From Trichomonas vaginalis G3 (Eukaryota > Parabasalia > Trichomonadida > Trichomonadidae), in the NCBI RefSeq assembly GCF_026262505.1, contig NC_067208.1, positions 1,488,001-1,552,000 on the forward strand: a stretch of DNA of 64,000 nucleotides, given 5' to 3'. The position numbers and the translations under genes are program-made. The notes beneath the pieces are model-generated. The model had not been told where the DNA came from and made no database searches. It saw only the letters and a list, made by a program, of their open reading frames with translations. Position 1 is the first letter of the stretch. The number at the start of each line of letters is the position of its first letter. Of the stretch, positions 21,483 to 30,493 are shown one piece after another.

Positions 21483-21917
21483 TTACTTCATTATTCTCAC
21501 TCTTCTTCTTGGCATTCGTGGTGGAAGTTGTTTCTTGACATTTTCAATGAACTGTACATTCTCTTTTGTCTCAACTTCTTTCACTGGTGGGTCAGGATTC
21601 TTTGACTCGGTTTGCTTTTCAATGAAATTCACGAACTTTGCAATAAGCTCTTGGTTCGTTATTGAAAGAACATCTGGCTTCTTTTCTTCTTGTTCTATTG
21701 ACTTTTCAGTTTGAACAGAAGGTTTTATATGGGCTTCGTGGACTTCACCCTTGCCATGCACCTTAATGTTGTCGCTCTCTGCATTCGCTAATGGAACCTT
21801 TCTTTTTCTTACGTATATTTTACCATCTTTACTCTGACTTACGTAATAGAAAGGATGTTGTATTCCTCTTGCGTCATTTAATATAATAGACTCTCGCTCT
21901 GATTTTGACAAGCTCAT
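21483..21917 (-). CDS. 144-residue basic protein
   Basis: The N-terminal domain (about residues 5-40: ESIILNDARGIQHPFYYVS...GKIYVRKRKV) matches the start of A's 194-residue protein (KNSIIESARSG..NPNYKVT...GTASISKKKQ) and the 81-residue edge protein. The C-terminus is strongly basic (PPRMPRRRVRIMK). Lies just upstream of the capsid-type gene on the same strand. Possibly a minor virion or DNA-binding protein; no firm assignment. Confidence 0.65.
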   Translation of the reverse strand: MSLSKSERESIILNDARGIQHPFYYVSQSKDGKIYVRKRKVPLANAESDNIKVHGKGEVHEAHIKPSVQTEKSIEQEEKKPDVLSITNQELIAKFVNFIEKQTESKNPDPPVKEVETKENVQFIENVKKQLPPRMPRRRVRIMK

Positions 21918-21962
21918 TTTACATCGGTTAAAGTTTTAATTTTGTTTTTTATCTGCAGTCAA

Positions 21963-22223
21963 ATGACTCAGACAAGTCCTACGGACAAGACCCAAAGGGT
22001 CATAGATGTTGAAGCATTGAAGAAAGAAATTCGTGAGCAAATTTTATCCGAACTGAAGGAACAAAAACAAGAACAAAAGCCAGAGAAACCAAAGAGAAAA
22101 CTTAGTGAAAAACAACTTGCTGCATTAGCTGCTGGAAGACAAAAGAACCCAAGACTACTGGCGAAAAAAGCTAGAGAAGAAGCTGAAGCAAAAGCTAAAG
22201 AAGCTGAAGCAAAGAAAGAGTAA
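21963..22223 (+). CDS. Small lysine/alanine-rich protein, 86 residues
   Basis: Starts MTQTSPTDKTQRV at the ATG at 21963. Almost wholly helical and charged, with a basic patch KPKRKLSEKQLAALAAGRQK near residues 40-60 and alanine/lysine heptads to the end. Resembles a small nucleic-acid-condensing protein; this is inference from composition. A hairpin GACCC-AAA-GGGTC at 21989-22001 lies inside the frame and encodes KTQRV. Confidence 0.6.
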   Translation: MTQTSPTDKTQRVIDVEALKKEIREQILSELKEQKQEQKPEKPKRKLSEKQLAALAAGRQKNPRLLAKKAREEAEAKAKEAEAKKE

Positions 22224-22247
22224 ATGGTTTATTTTTATTGGAACTAA

Positions 22248-23105
22248 ATGTATAGACAAATACCTTTATCTGTTGCGTTCAGTAGTGAAAACCCTGACGT
22301 CAAAATAAAGGGGAACAGAGTAACGTTTAAGTTTCCAACAGACTGGATTGTGAACATAAATGAAGAGAAGTACATTGGCATAACATCTATGTATATAACA
22401 CGTGCTTTCAGAAAGGTTGACTTTATACTTCAAGTCGAGATAGAAAATGACGAACAGTCTTTAAGCGCCCAAAACATTCACATATACAAATACTTTAAAG
22501 ACGATACAACATTGTTGCAATGTATGATTTCATTTAATGAGATGTTCGAGAAAAAGTTCAACATTGAAGTACAAACTTTACAGCCTTTACGTGAGTTTCT
22601 TGCACAACTGAAGGAAGAAGGTAGTCGGCCACAACTTATAGACTTTCATTATGAATTTAATGAAAATGAAGATGGAACTCATGACTGTCAGTTTGTTGTA
22701 TTCTCACCATTCAATGAAGTAGCTAAAAAGAAAAAAAATCCATTACGTATAAGATTTCAAATCTCTGAACCAAGTGATGATTTCAAGAATGTTTTCAATT
22801 ATGATGCAATGCTTCCGAGGAAAAATGAATTTTCAAAGATTGTAACACCTGGTATTTGGGATAGAAAGCAAGCTATATTATATTCAAACTTAAGTAAGGG
22901 AGTTGAAAATGAGTTCATTGGTCATACAAGAACTTCACCACTTCCTAACCCTAAATACTATAAATTAACTGGCTTCAATCGTGAGTTTTGGATAGACATG
23001 TTCTCCACTCATGACCATAACTGCCCAGTGTTCTTACCTCCAGACCATAAGGACTGTCTCTACATTGAAGCACAACTCTTAAACTCTACCATCGCAGTAT
23101 TGTAA
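22248..23105 (+). CDS. Spike-family protein 1 of B
   Basis: 285 residues. The N-terminus has VTFKFPTDWIVNINEEKYIGI, and the C-terminal third has IWDRKQAILYSN...FIGH...P..KYYKLTGFNREFWI. The same two blocks occur in B's 293-residue protein (38563-39444) and in A's proteins at 53347-54207 and 58686-59534, making a four-member paralogous set with two copies per element. All lie among virion-type genes. A vertex, spike or minor capsid role is inferred; no database family recognised. Confidence 0.65.
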   Translation: MYRQIPLSVAFSSENPDVKIKGNRVTFKFPTDWIVNINEEKYIGITSMYITRAFRKVDFILQVEIENDEQSLSAQNIHIYKYFKDDTTLLQCMISFNEMFEKKFNIEVQTLQPLREFLAQLKEEGSRPQLIDFHYEFNENEDGTHDCQFVVFSPFNEVAKKKKNPLRIRFQISEPSDDFKNVFNYDAMLPRKNEFSKIVTPGIWDRKQAILYSNLSKGVENEFIGHTRTSPLPNPKYYKLTGFNREFWIDMFSTHDHNCPVFLPPDHKDCLYIEAQLLNSTIAVL

Positions 23106-23129
23106 AATCTACGCTAGCTTTATTTTTAT

Positions 23130-23262
23130 CACGAATGACCTCATTGCTGACAAAAATAAATGACCTCATTCATGATCTCATTGCTGACCTCATTCATGAC
23201 CTCATTCATGACCTCATTGCTGACCTCATTCATGACCTCATTGCTGACAAAAATAAATGACC
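23130..23262. repeat. 12-base tandem repeat inside B
   Basis: About ten units of TGACCTCATTGC or TGACCTCATTCA between the 3' ends of the spike-family gene and PolB. Unit length and sequence resemble the subterminal ATGACTTCACTA repeats, so both may be sites for one binding protein. Confidence 0.85.
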
Positions 23263-26200
23263 TCAGAACTTCAACTTACGAATAAAGCTTGTTTTAGTCG
23301 TTATTGAGAAGTTAAACTTTTCAGCAAAGCAAGGACTAGAAGACTTACATAAGTCAAATCCAATCTCTTGACCATCATGAAGTGCTTTGTAAAGTTTCAT
23401 TAAACTGAACTCAGAGTCTTTGTCATATGTTCCAACAGGTATGTGAATGTTCTTATCTTCATTGTAATAGCATTGTATAGCTTCAGGAAACATTTCATTA
23501 GCTGTTAAAGCAAGAACGTCTTGTTTTACACCTTTACAACGTGCATGGAATGCAACTTCATTTAAATCATTCGTGAGTAAGTCTATGTAGGTCTTCTTTC
23601 CACAAAATATTGACTTGTATGCTAAACTTTGTTTTCCAGGTGTTATTTCTGCGAAGTCAGAATGGAACTGCCCTAATGTTTTACCAATAAGTTCTCTACC
23701 GTATCTCTTCTTAAACTCTGCTGCAAGCTTTGGTATGTCTTCATTGAAAATATGCATGCTATCACAGTCCTGGTAAAATATTTGAAGTCCCATATCTTCA
23801 GCAGTACAGAATACTTCACACATTATTCTCTTCGACATAGATAGAATGTTAACACCAAGTGGACAGAAGTTAAAGTGTCTGCAAATGCTTTTCGTTAGCT
23901 TGAAAATAGTTTTATCTGAACCATCCAAACCTTCGAACTTCACTATATGGTTGTAGTTTCTGATGGCATATCTTATAGCATCTTTGTCATTTACTATGGT
24001 TATTTTTGACTCAATAGGAGATAGAATAGTTTTGCCATAAATACTGTTCAGAATGAGCTTTATATTTTCTTGCAAAGGATTTCCTTCTTTCTTATACTTT
24101 AACCTTAACTCAAACAACTTCTTTACTTCATCTCTTATTCTAATATCTCTGTTTCCATCGTAATAGTATCCTTGCAACACTTCACATTTGACACCTTGAT
24201 ATTTTATGAGGTCTTGTAATGTTATATGGTCAACATACATTAAACAGCAAGTGTTTGAACTTCTGGGAACGTTAAGTTCTGGATTTAGTTCAGGGTCACA
24301 AACTATTAAAGGAAAGTGTCTATGTATTCCAATCTCTGTTATCTTAATGAGAACAAAGAAGCCAGACATAAACTTTTCACCAATGGGTTCCTTTTGGTCG
24401 TCATTGAATAAATGTCTCATGAGATACTCTGTGCTTAACATCTCATCCTTCAATACTTTTGGAATTCCTTCTAAAGTATAAAGTCTTGCTATAGCGGATG
24501 GATATAATGAAACAGCGTCGAAGTCAGCAATGAGTTTCTTTTCGCTCTTTTGTTTCATGTTATCTGACAACATACATCTTCCACCTTGAATGCATCTCGA
24601 AATAAATTCTCTTGGTTTATTTGAGAGGTCATAAAGATTTCCATTCGGGAAGTATACTCTGTTCTCAAATAATTTGTTAGCAATTGAACAAATACTAACG
24701 TAGTCATAAACGTTTAAATCAAACTCTTTCAATAAGTCATTGCGGAACTTTACAAAACCTTCTCTTAAAATTCTTACATCTTGTTTGCAGTAAAACGTGC
24801 TATATTTTTCTAAGTCGAAGTGGTTCTCATCTATTCTGCAACCTTTGATGGAATCTATGTTTTTCATGAATGTATCTGCATCCTGGATAAACTTACACGC
24901 TTCAGAAATGACACCAGTTCTGTTGTCATTTGCTAACAAAACACTGCTGTAGTAGTTATATGGAAATACTTCTTTCGGTCCTGTTTGTAAGTTAAACATA
25001 GCAGGAAATAGTTTAAGCTTCTTATTTATAACACTGTAAGAGTCTTTTATAATAATTGCCCGTCCTTTATATAAGCCAGTTATTTGCATTGTTCGTGAAC
25101 CTTTAATGATGGGAGTTCCTTTCACTTCTGTCATGTGTCTTAAGATGAAGTTTATATCATAGCTGAGGTTATGGAAATATATTAAACTCTTGTCAGGAAG
25201 TCGCTCCAAAAATTCTGTTGCACAGTTCTGACCCCAAATGCTTTCACTCACTGAACCATCTTCACTGTCGTAACATATGTTAAAAGCTTTATGAAAGCCG
25301 TCTGTACTGCACTCAAAGTCAGCAAAGAAAACGTGCTCAGGAATGAACTTGCACTTATTTTTATTTACTTCTTTTGACTCTGCTTTCTTCTTCAGTTGTA
25401 CACAATACTTTGGAGCATACGTCAAATCTTTAAATGGTGCAGGGTTCTGTTTATATAAATCAGTCGTATATGTGAAAAGTTCTCCATAAGAAATAGGTTC
25501 GAAATATTTGCACTCCCACAATGTTTTCATAACATCCCATAACGGTGTTGTTCTATCATAACGAACTACATATTTGTTCTCTCTCTTTGTATAAATCTTC
25601 ATCTGTTTCTCAATGTTCATTCCACCACACTCCTTCAAGATTTCTATATAGTTGCGAATGAAATATGTTGTCATTGGTAATCTTTCATTTAGCATGTAGT
25701 GGTCTTCAACAAGAAGTAAGTCAATAGTTCGAACAGTTTCACATTCTTTTGGTATATATCTCTTTATTTCATTATGTCTTGAGTCATTAAAAACCAATGT
25801 AACATTAAATGCTATACCTGTTGCGTCAGAAATTTCTTGTACTTTACTTTGAGGAAAGTCTCTAACACGAATGACTTCTCTCATGTGGTCAATAGTTTCT
25901 TCATTTACTCCAGCCTGAATGCAAGCATAAACGAAACAATTGTCTTCTGTCATAAGTGCTGCAGTTCTTTTGTTCAATTCATTGAAAATTTGGTAGCGTT
26001 CAAGATTTATAGGTAATGTGCAAAGATACTTCCAGAACTGACCGCTTCTCTTCTTATAAAACTTCTTTTCACCATTATCTTTCCAAAAGCTTTCTATAAG
26101 TGCTGGGTTTCCTGTTTGCTTAAGAGCTTCCAAAATGGCTTTCTGGTCATTTGTCAGTGTGCTTTCATCTCTATATGGTCTCTTTTTTGGTTTGCCTTTC

Positions 26201-27039
26201 TTTACATCTGACATCGTTAAGCCTTCATATTCTGTTAAATCATACATCTTTATTTCAGTAAGATTCTTTATGTTTGTCAAGAAGAAGTCATAGTGCATTT
26301 CAACAATACCTGCAGCATTTGCTTCTATCTCTGATATAAAGTTCTCCTTCAAGAGCTGATGTAGTAATGTTCCAATATTATTGAGGTTTAACGTAGAACA
26401 TTCATACTTTCCACCAAGTTTATAACATACCATCCATCTTTGTTGGGAGTTTATTTTAATTTTCTCTAAGAGTCTCATGAAAACCTTACCGAAATGTTTG
26501 TGTAAGTAGTCTCTGTTTGGTTCATCTAAAGCTTCGATGTTAAAGTCAATGAGTCTATTGCCTGACTTCACATTTCTCTTCCTATTCTCTTCATCTTTCT
26601 TTAACCATCTCTCACCTTCTTTTGGTTTGTCGTCAATGGAACGAATGACATCGTTAGCTTTGCGAACTTGTTCTATAGCATTTTTAAACATCTCTCTTCT
26701 CTGTTGTTTCAGTGTGTCGTCTCTTCTTCTTGTTTCACCAACGTTTGCATTTGTTATGTCAAACATCTCACGCCTTACTTCATGAGGTATTGAACGTCTA
26801 TGATATAAGTCAATAGCAACGTCATTTAAAGGAAAAGTTCTTGCATGGACTTCGTCCTCGCCGCGTTGCGGCTTTATGAACTCATGAATTCTATCATAAC
26901 TTATTGCACCATTGTAGTCTTTAATGAAGTCGGCGAGTGCTTTTTTGTTTGTTGCGTAATGCTTTGCAACATCTATGTTAGCTTCTGTAAGAAGTTGTTT
27001 TATTTCCGAGTGTTCTAACTTAGACAACTTCCGATACAT
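23263..27039 (-). CDS. polB: Protein-primed family B DNA polymerase
   Basis: 1258 residues. Exonuclease motifs: FADFECS (D574), HNLSYDINF (about 623) and YCKQDVRIL (about 750). Polymerase motifs: ADFDAVSLYPSAI (about 839), LNSIYGK (about 997) and QDCDSMHIF (about 1090). This is the DNA_pol_B_2 arrangement of Polintons, adenoviruses and linear plasmids, which initiate on a terminal protein. The long N-terminal part (1-550) may include the terminal-protein region and contains a segment with NCFVYACIQAG and VEDHYML of unknown function. A double-hairpin insert at 26847-26872 encodes KPQRGEDEV near residue 56. It replicates the element's linear DNA. Confidence 0.95.
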   Translation of the reverse strand: MYRKLSKLEHSEIKQLLTEANIDVAKHYATNKKALADFIKDYNGAISYDRIHEFIKPQRGEDEVHARTFPLNDVAIDLYHRRSIPHEVRREMFDITNANVGETRRRDDTLKQQRREMFKNAIEQVRKANDVIRSIDDKPKEGERWLKKDEENRKRNVKSGNRLIDFNIEALDEPNRDYLHKHFGKVFMRLLEKIKINSQQRWMVCYKLGGKYECSTLNLNNIGTLLHQLLKENFISEIEANAAGIVEMHYDFFLTNIKNLTEIKMYDLTEYEGLTMSDVKKGKPKKRPYRDESTLTNDQKAILEALKQTGNPALIESFWKDNGEKKFYKKRSGQFWKYLCTLPINLERYQIFNELNKRTAALMTEDNCFVYACIQAGVNEETIDHMREVIRVRDFPQSKVQEISDATGIAFNVTLVFNDSRHNEIKRYIPKECETVRTIDLLLVEDHYMLNERLPMTTYFIRNYIEILKECGGMNIEKQMKIYTKRENKYVVRYDRTTPLWDVMKTLWECKYFEPISYGELFTYTTDLYKQNPAPFKDLTYAPKYCVQLKKKAESKEVNKNKCKFIPEHVFFADFECSTDGFHKAFNICYDSEDGSVSESIWGQNCATEFLERLPDKSLIYFHNLSYDINFILRHMTEVKGTPIIKGSRTMQITGLYKGRAIIIKDSYSVINKKLKLFPAMFNLQTGPKEVFPYNYYSSVLLANDNRTGVISEACKFIQDADTFMKNIDSIKGCRIDENHFDLEKYSTFYCKQDVRILREGFVKFRNDLLKEFDLNVYDYVSICSIANKLFENRVYFPNGNLYDLSNKPREFISRCIQGGRCMLSDNMKQKSEKKLIADFDAVSLYPSAIARLYTLEGIPKVLKDEMLSTEYLMRHLFNDDQKEPIGEKFMSGFFVLIKITEIGIHRHFPLIVCDPELNPELNVPRSSNTCCLMYVDHITLQDLIKYQGVKCEVLQGYYYDGNRDIRIRDEVKKLFELRLKYKKEGNPLQENIKLILNSIYGKTILSPIESKITIVNDKDAIRYAIRNYNHIVKFEGLDGSDKTIFKLTKSICRHFNFCPLGVNILSMSKRIMCEVFCTAEDMGLQIFYQDCDSMHIFNEDIPKLAAEFKKRYGRELIGKTLGQFHSDFAEITPGKQSLAYKSIFCGKKTYIDLLTNDLNEVAFHARCKGVKQDVLALTANEMFPEAIQCYYNEDKNIHIPVGTYDKDSEFSLMKLYKALHDGQEIGFDLCKSSSPCFAEKFNFSITTKTSFIRKLKF
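26847..26872. repeat. Double-hairpin insert inside polB
   Basis: GGAC-TTC-GTCC then GCCGC-GTT-GCGGC, in the N-terminal coding part. On the coding strand it follows TTCATAAA, the same context as the insert in the fibre gene at 34930-34955. Confidence 0.85.
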
Positions 27040-27100
27040 CTTTAGTAGGAAATAAAAAAATTTCTTAGAAAAAAATTAGCTTAGATTTTTAAAAAATATT

Positions 27101-27444
27101 TCACTCAATAAATTTTATTTTCACATATGCAGCCTCAGAAGTTCGAATAAGATATTTTACAAAATCTTTATATAAAGCCTTTTCATTTATTCTGTGAAAT
27201 CCGTCAGAAGTTTCATCTAAGTATATTTCTATTGATTGTGGAATTTTCTTTGATTTCTTCACTTTTATAAGAGGTTTTATATTTTGCAAGAATATATCCT
27301 TGGAATCTGGTCGATAACCGTTTTTTCTACAAATTGTATATATTCTTTATATGTAGCCCTTTCATTTATTTTTACTTCTATATATGGAAATAGTGAGGGT
27401 TGTAAATAATAGACATCTAAATTGAAAAAGCTTCTTTCTGTCAT
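27101..27444 (-). pseudogene. Small winged-helix-like gene region
   Basis: Two short frames in a decayed stretch carry the ALYKDF / TYKEYI pattern seen in the C-terminus of the neighbouring 106-residue gene (KKALYEEYRKY). The same TTATCxGATAGAAAAG leader precedes it. Probably a former tandem relative of that gene. Confidence 0.5.
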
Positions 27445-27494
27445 CTTTTCTATCAGATAAAAAAATATTTTTTGAAAAAATTAGATTAGAAAAA

Positions 27495-27815
27495 TTATTT
27501 CTTTCTATATTTGCCATTCCGAACTTTGAAAAGATGTTTTATACCAGCATAGAATTTTTCTCTAGAGCTTGGTCTTATATCGTTTTCATAACAATATTTT
27601 CTATATTCTTCATATAAAGCCTTTTTTTCATACATTTCATAAGGACAATCTAACCAGAATAGCGCATATCCATTTTCGTTATCTAGGTCTCTATATGTTT
27701 CTTCTGTTTGTAGAATTTCGCTTTCTCTATTTAGTTCTATGTCTATATATTGTGGCTTAAAAAGATGTGGGCAAGAAGGGTCTGGCGCTATGTAAAAAGT
27801 TAATTTTTCTGTCAT
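27495..27815 (-). CDS. 106-residue protein related to the helicase C-terminus (B copy)
   Basis: The C-terminal 45 residues (KKALYEEYRKYC..N..RPSSREKFYAGIKHLF.V.NGKYRKK) resemble the end of A's SF3 helicase (ERSLYDSYKQYCQEYGYMAASKRTFLANVKNLLDVQNGVYTKK), which in D5-type helicases is a winged-helix DNA-binding domain. Nearly the same as A's 47891-48211 (a handful of differences), far closer than any other gene pair between A and B. It sits next to PolB here and next to the helicase in A, so a replication role is likely. Confidence 0.75.
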   Translation of the reverse strand: MTEKLTFYIAPDPSCPHLFKPQYIDIELNRESEILQTEETYRDLDNENGYALFWLDCPYEMYEKKALYEEYRKYCYENDIRPSSREKFYAGIKHLFKVRNGKYRKK

Positions 27816-27838
27816 CTTTTCTATCGGATAAAAAAAAT
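27816..27838 (-). promoter_or_regulatory. Candidate replication-gene promoter
   Basis: TTATCCGATAGAAAAG directly before the ATG, preceded by a T run. The same block precedes 48260, 5979 and 27444; 47891 has a variant. All of these are replication-type or small accessory genes. Confidence 0.55.
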
Positions 27839-27905
27839 TTCTTAGAAAAAAATTAGCTTAGATTTTTTAAGGCTAGTTTTAAAATATTTCGAATTTTTTA
27901 TTATA

Positions 27906-28379
27906 ATGAAACACATGCAAGATTGCAAGTTCTTTTCATACAATGCTCTCGCTAATGCCATCAAGAATGAGTTCAATGGTGCTTCAAATGTTAATGTTAT
28001 CTTTAACAAGAAGTTTGTGAAAGAATCTAAGTTTGGTCAGTATGTCAGACCATTAGCTATCGTCATTGACCGCAAACGTTATACTTCACAAGAGTTAGCA
28101 GTAGTTTTGAAACAAAAGAGTTTCTTCGTGAATGTCAAAGATACTCATTATACTGTCATAAAGAACTCTAACATTGACTTCTTCAGTATTGCTTTAAATC
28201 TTTCCGAACAGAAAGAATATAAGAAGGGTGAAACAAATGTGAAATATTATCCTTCATCTCTGAAGACAATAACGAACAAAGATGTTATACAGAAATTCTT
28301 ACCAAAGGTTGAAGAAGCTTCTATTGACATTGACGAAGGAAGTGAAATGGTTGAAGAAATTGACCCTGAAGCTATTTAA
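27906..28379 (+). CDS. 157-residue acidic-tailed protein
   Basis: The body is mixed alpha/beta with basic strands, and the tail is acidic (EEASIDIDEGSEMVEEIDPEAI). A's 139-residue protein (48260-48679) has the same overall design and tail (EEENIDIDPEMF). An acidic C-terminal tail with a small basic body is typical of single-stranded DNA-binding proteins, and the gene neighbours replication genes. That function is inference only. Confidence 0.55.
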   Translation: MKHMQDCKFFSYNALANAIKNEFNGASNVNVIFNKKFVKESKFGQYVRPLAIVIDRKRYTSQELAVVLKQKSFFVNVKDTHYTVIKNSNIDFFSIALNLSEQKEYKKGETNVKYYPSSLKTITNKDVIQKFLPKVEEASIDIDEGSEMVEEIDPEAI

Positions 28380-28464
28380 GCAAAAATATATTTTTGGTTA
28401 GTCTTCATATGGATATTTTACAACACTTAAATGGTAAAAACAAAATAAACTTGACGATATTTTT

Positions 28465-29292
28465 TCATTCTTCCTCTTTGAAGTTATCGAAATATTCTGT
28501 TATTTTTTCCTTCAGTAATGGTAAGTCTTCTTTGAATGTAAGTATTGTGCAACCTTTGATGTCATAGTGTGTTTGAGGAAGAGTATTTTTGACAATTTCC
28601 TTTATTTGCTCATTCGGTGTCATTGAAATCGGTAAGTTTTCACGATAGAACCAGTTTCTGTCAGATTTATATATTTTAGCAAGGTCATAAAAGCTCTTGT
28701 TGTTTCTTCTGACTAAATGCAACATAACCATATCTTTATCTTCTTCTTTCTCCATCTCTTCAGTATATATCATATACTTATAACTCTTTTCCTTTCCTTT
28801 TGGTACTGAACGCGGTATTCTTTTCTGTATGCTTTTGTCTTTGGATTCAATGACTTCATCTTTTGCTTGAAGTTTCTTTTCCATATCTTCACGTTCTGCT
28901 TTATATAGTTCATCTAACATCATGAAAATATAACAAGCATAACGAGGTGAAGCCCACATTGCTACAGCATTTACTAAAAGTCTATGAACATAATAACCTT
29001 TCAAACAAGGAGCCAAATTCTTGCGATTTTCGAATGGAATCTCTTCCCTCGGTTTTCCGAGGGAAGCAATCATATGAGGAAATTCTTCTAAAAGTTCTTT
29101 TGTCTGTTGGTTTTCAAACCAATGATATGCTTGCTTTGTAGAACGAAGAGCATTCATTATACTTTGCATTTGGTACATATCGTCTTTGACCGAACGAATG
29201 AGACGGAGTTGTTTGTTAAACTGTATGTACTCATATTCTTCATTTATGGCTTCATGAACGATAGCAGTTGTTGTGTTCTCTAATGTTGTCAT
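28465..29292 (-). CDS. KilA-N protein with DUF3627-like C-terminus (B)
   Basis: 275 residues from MTTLENTTT; an ATG six codons upstream is less likely because the related KilA-N gene at 52289 lacks it. N-terminal block EYEYIQFNKQLRLIRSVKDDMYQMQSI, a variable centre, then ENRKNL...YYVHRLLVNAVAMWASPRYA (the KilA-N core), a charged linker, and a C-terminal domain with YKYMIYTEEME and TILTFKEDLPLLKEKITEYF. KilA-N is a DNA-binding domain of large DNA viruses and phages. Both ends are almost the same as in A's copy (50076-50879), but the centre differs. A perfect 10-bp-stem hairpin lies at 29043-29066. Confidence 0.85.
   Translation of the reverse strand: MTTLENTTTAIVHEAINEEYEYIQFNKQLRLIRSVKDDMYQMQSIMNALRSTKQAYHWFENQQTKELLEEFPHMIASLGKPREEIPFENRKNLAPCLKGYYVHRLLVNAVAMWASPRYACYIFMMLDELYKAEREDMEKKLQAKDEVIESKDKSIQKRIPRSVPKGKEKSYKYMIYTEEMEKEEDKDMVMLHLVRRNNKSFYDLAKIYKSDRNWFYRENLPISMTPNEQIKEIVKNTLPQTHYDIKGCTILTFKEDLPLLKEKITEYFDNFKEEE
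29043..29066. repeat. Hairpin in the KilA-N variable centre (B, first gene)
   Basis: CTTCCCTCGG-TTTT-CCGAGGGAAG, a perfect 10-base stem. It lies just before the conserved ENRKNL segment. Confidence 0.9.
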
Positions 29293-29325
29293 TACTGTCT
29301 TTACATACAAAATAAAAAAATAAAT
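29293..29325 (-). promoter_or_regulatory. KilA-N leader (B, first gene)
   Basis: A T-rich block followed by TATTTTGTATGTAAAGACAG before the start. The same leader precedes 31159, 50879, 2684 and 3355, with a variant before 52951, so all KilA-N genes share a promoter type distinct from other genes. Confidence 0.55.
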
Positions 29326-29399
29326 AAAAATAAAACTAACGTTATTTTTTCTGAGATAAACACTATTTCTTCACAACATTAAATTTTATCCTGTATGAA

Positions 29400-29774
29400 A
29401 TGACTTTAAAAAGATTATTGACTGACTTCGAATACTATCTCATTGACGCATTGACAGACCCTCAAAACTGTGTTGAAAGTTCTTTAAGCTTTAAGATTGA
29501 AGGTACGACGCATTTTGTCTTCACTTATGTATTGAAAGAATATGACCGTTATCATAACGAAGTGAATCAAACACTAATAAAATTTGTAGATAAAAAATTG
29601 GTTAACAATGAATATTTTAAACGTGAAGACCCAAACACTGCTGGAGATGATGAAGAATACAGACAAGTTATTGAAAAAAATAACGCAAGATTAGATGTAA
29701 TAGAAAAGAAGTTTAATGAATGTCTTACAAACACGTATGAATATCTTATGCGGTGGGAAGCTAGATGGAAATAA
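29400..29774 (+). CDS. 124-residue protein, homologue of A's 150-residue protein
   Basis: FVFTYVLKEYDRYHNEVNQTLIKFVDKKLV (about residues 38-67) aligns with FVLKFCFWEYDKNHKTLSREVLKFVNDRLV in A's protein at 48696-49148, so the two are diverged homologues. It lacks A's lysine-rich tail. Function unknown. Confidence 0.65.
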   Translation: MTLKRLLTDFEYYLIDALTDPQNCVESSLSFKIEGTTHFVFTYVLKEYDRYHNEVNQTLIKFVDKKLVNNEYFKREDPNTAGDDEEYRQVIEKNNARLDVIEKKFNECLTNTYEYLMRWEARWK

Positions 29775-29815
29775 ATTTACGTCAAATATGCAATTTATAA
29801 AATCTTATGTCGACA

Positions 29816-29889
29816 GGCTACGTAGCACAGTGGTCTAAGGTGGTGTTATGGAGGGGTCAGAGTCTGTGGTTCGAACCGCGACAGCGCCG
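29816..29889 (+). tRNA. tRNA-like sequence with Pol III boxes (degenerate)
   Basis: An A box (TAGCACAGTGG) and a B box (GGTTCGAACC) are spaced as in a tRNA, inside a 74-base stretch starting GGCTACG, ending CAGCGCCG and followed by TATTTTCTTATTTTC, which could terminate Pol III. The acceptor and anticodon stems do not pair well by eye and I cannot name an anticodon. It could be a decayed captured tRNA, an element-specific Pol III transcript, or chance. Confidence 0.4.
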
Positions 29890-30128
29890 TATTTTCTTAT
29901 TTTCTTTGTTTGTCTTGTTTGTCGTGAATAAAAAGTGTCATAAAAGTGCTCTATCTTCCACGGGAATAAATAAAAATTTACTTTATTTCTTCTTTATTTC
30001 TTTGTTCCCGTGGAAGAAGGGTTTTTGCCGTTTTTTCTCAGCCGAAATCAATGATTTTTTCATTTTTGGAATCCTTAGCGAATGAGGAATCTTTTCTCTC
30101 GTGGAAGTTTTGACCAAAAATATATTTT

Positions 30129-30175
30129 AGGTGAAGAGGTGAGATTTCACCCGTTTTCTCACCTAATTTTTCACC
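30129..30175. repeat. Intergenic palindrome, GA type
   Basis: GGTGAAGAGGTGAGATTTCACC with TTTTCTCACC units after it; the core lacks GATC. Confidence 0.8.
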
Positions 30176-30306
30176 CCAGTTATTTTATAAGCGTTTTACA
30201 TGGTAAACGTTATTTTTTAAATTTTGTGAAAACTCAACGGTTTGACACATGCCCTAAAAATTATTTTACTCAGAATTTTGTGCTGAATTCAATAAAAATA
30301 TATTTT

Positions 30307-30362
30307 AGGTGAAGAGGTGAAAAAACAGGTGAAAAAACAGGTGAGATCTCACCTCTTCACCT
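30307..30362. repeat. Intergenic palindrome, GA type
   Basis: GGTGAAAAAACA units lead into the perfect core GGTGAGATCTCACC, with GATC, and arm TCTTCACC. Confidence 0.85.
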
Positions 30363-30458
30363 CAATTATATTTTTTAAATTTTGTGAAAACTCAACGGTT
30401 TGACACATGCCATATGCCATTTTACTCAGAATTTTGTTGCTGAATTCAATAAAAATAA

Positions 30459-30483
30459 GCCGCTAGCGGCAAGGGCGAAGCCC
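30459..30483. repeat. Double hairpin, non-coding
   Basis: GCCGC-TA-GCGGC followed by GGGC-GAA-GCCC, just after the 3' end of a KilA-N gene. Close in sequence to the coding inserts at 26847-26872, 34930-34955 and 39555-39580. Confidence 0.85.
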
Positions 30484-30493
30484 ATGAGTTCAT

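Larger units (their letters stand above)
29890..30493. other. Intergenic repeat region before the second KilA-N gene
   Basis: Contains a hairpin with a perfect 12-base stem (CTTCCACGGGAA at 29955-29966, TTCCCGTGGAAG at 30005-30016), two palindromes (30129-30175, 30307-30362), a direct duplication of about 42 bases (30211-30252 and 30367-30409) and a double hairpin (30459-30483). No credible gene. Confidence 0.8.

Noticed and set aside
25850-26000. OTU-like protease domain in the N-terminal part of PolB (NCFVYACIQAG...VEDHYML)
   Set aside because: Only a loose cysteine/histidine resemblance; spacing and other motifs could not be confirmed by eye.
29816-29889. A functional tRNA with a named anticodon
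   Set aside because: Acceptor and anticodon stems pair poorly, so no isotype can be assigned; kept only as tRNA-like.
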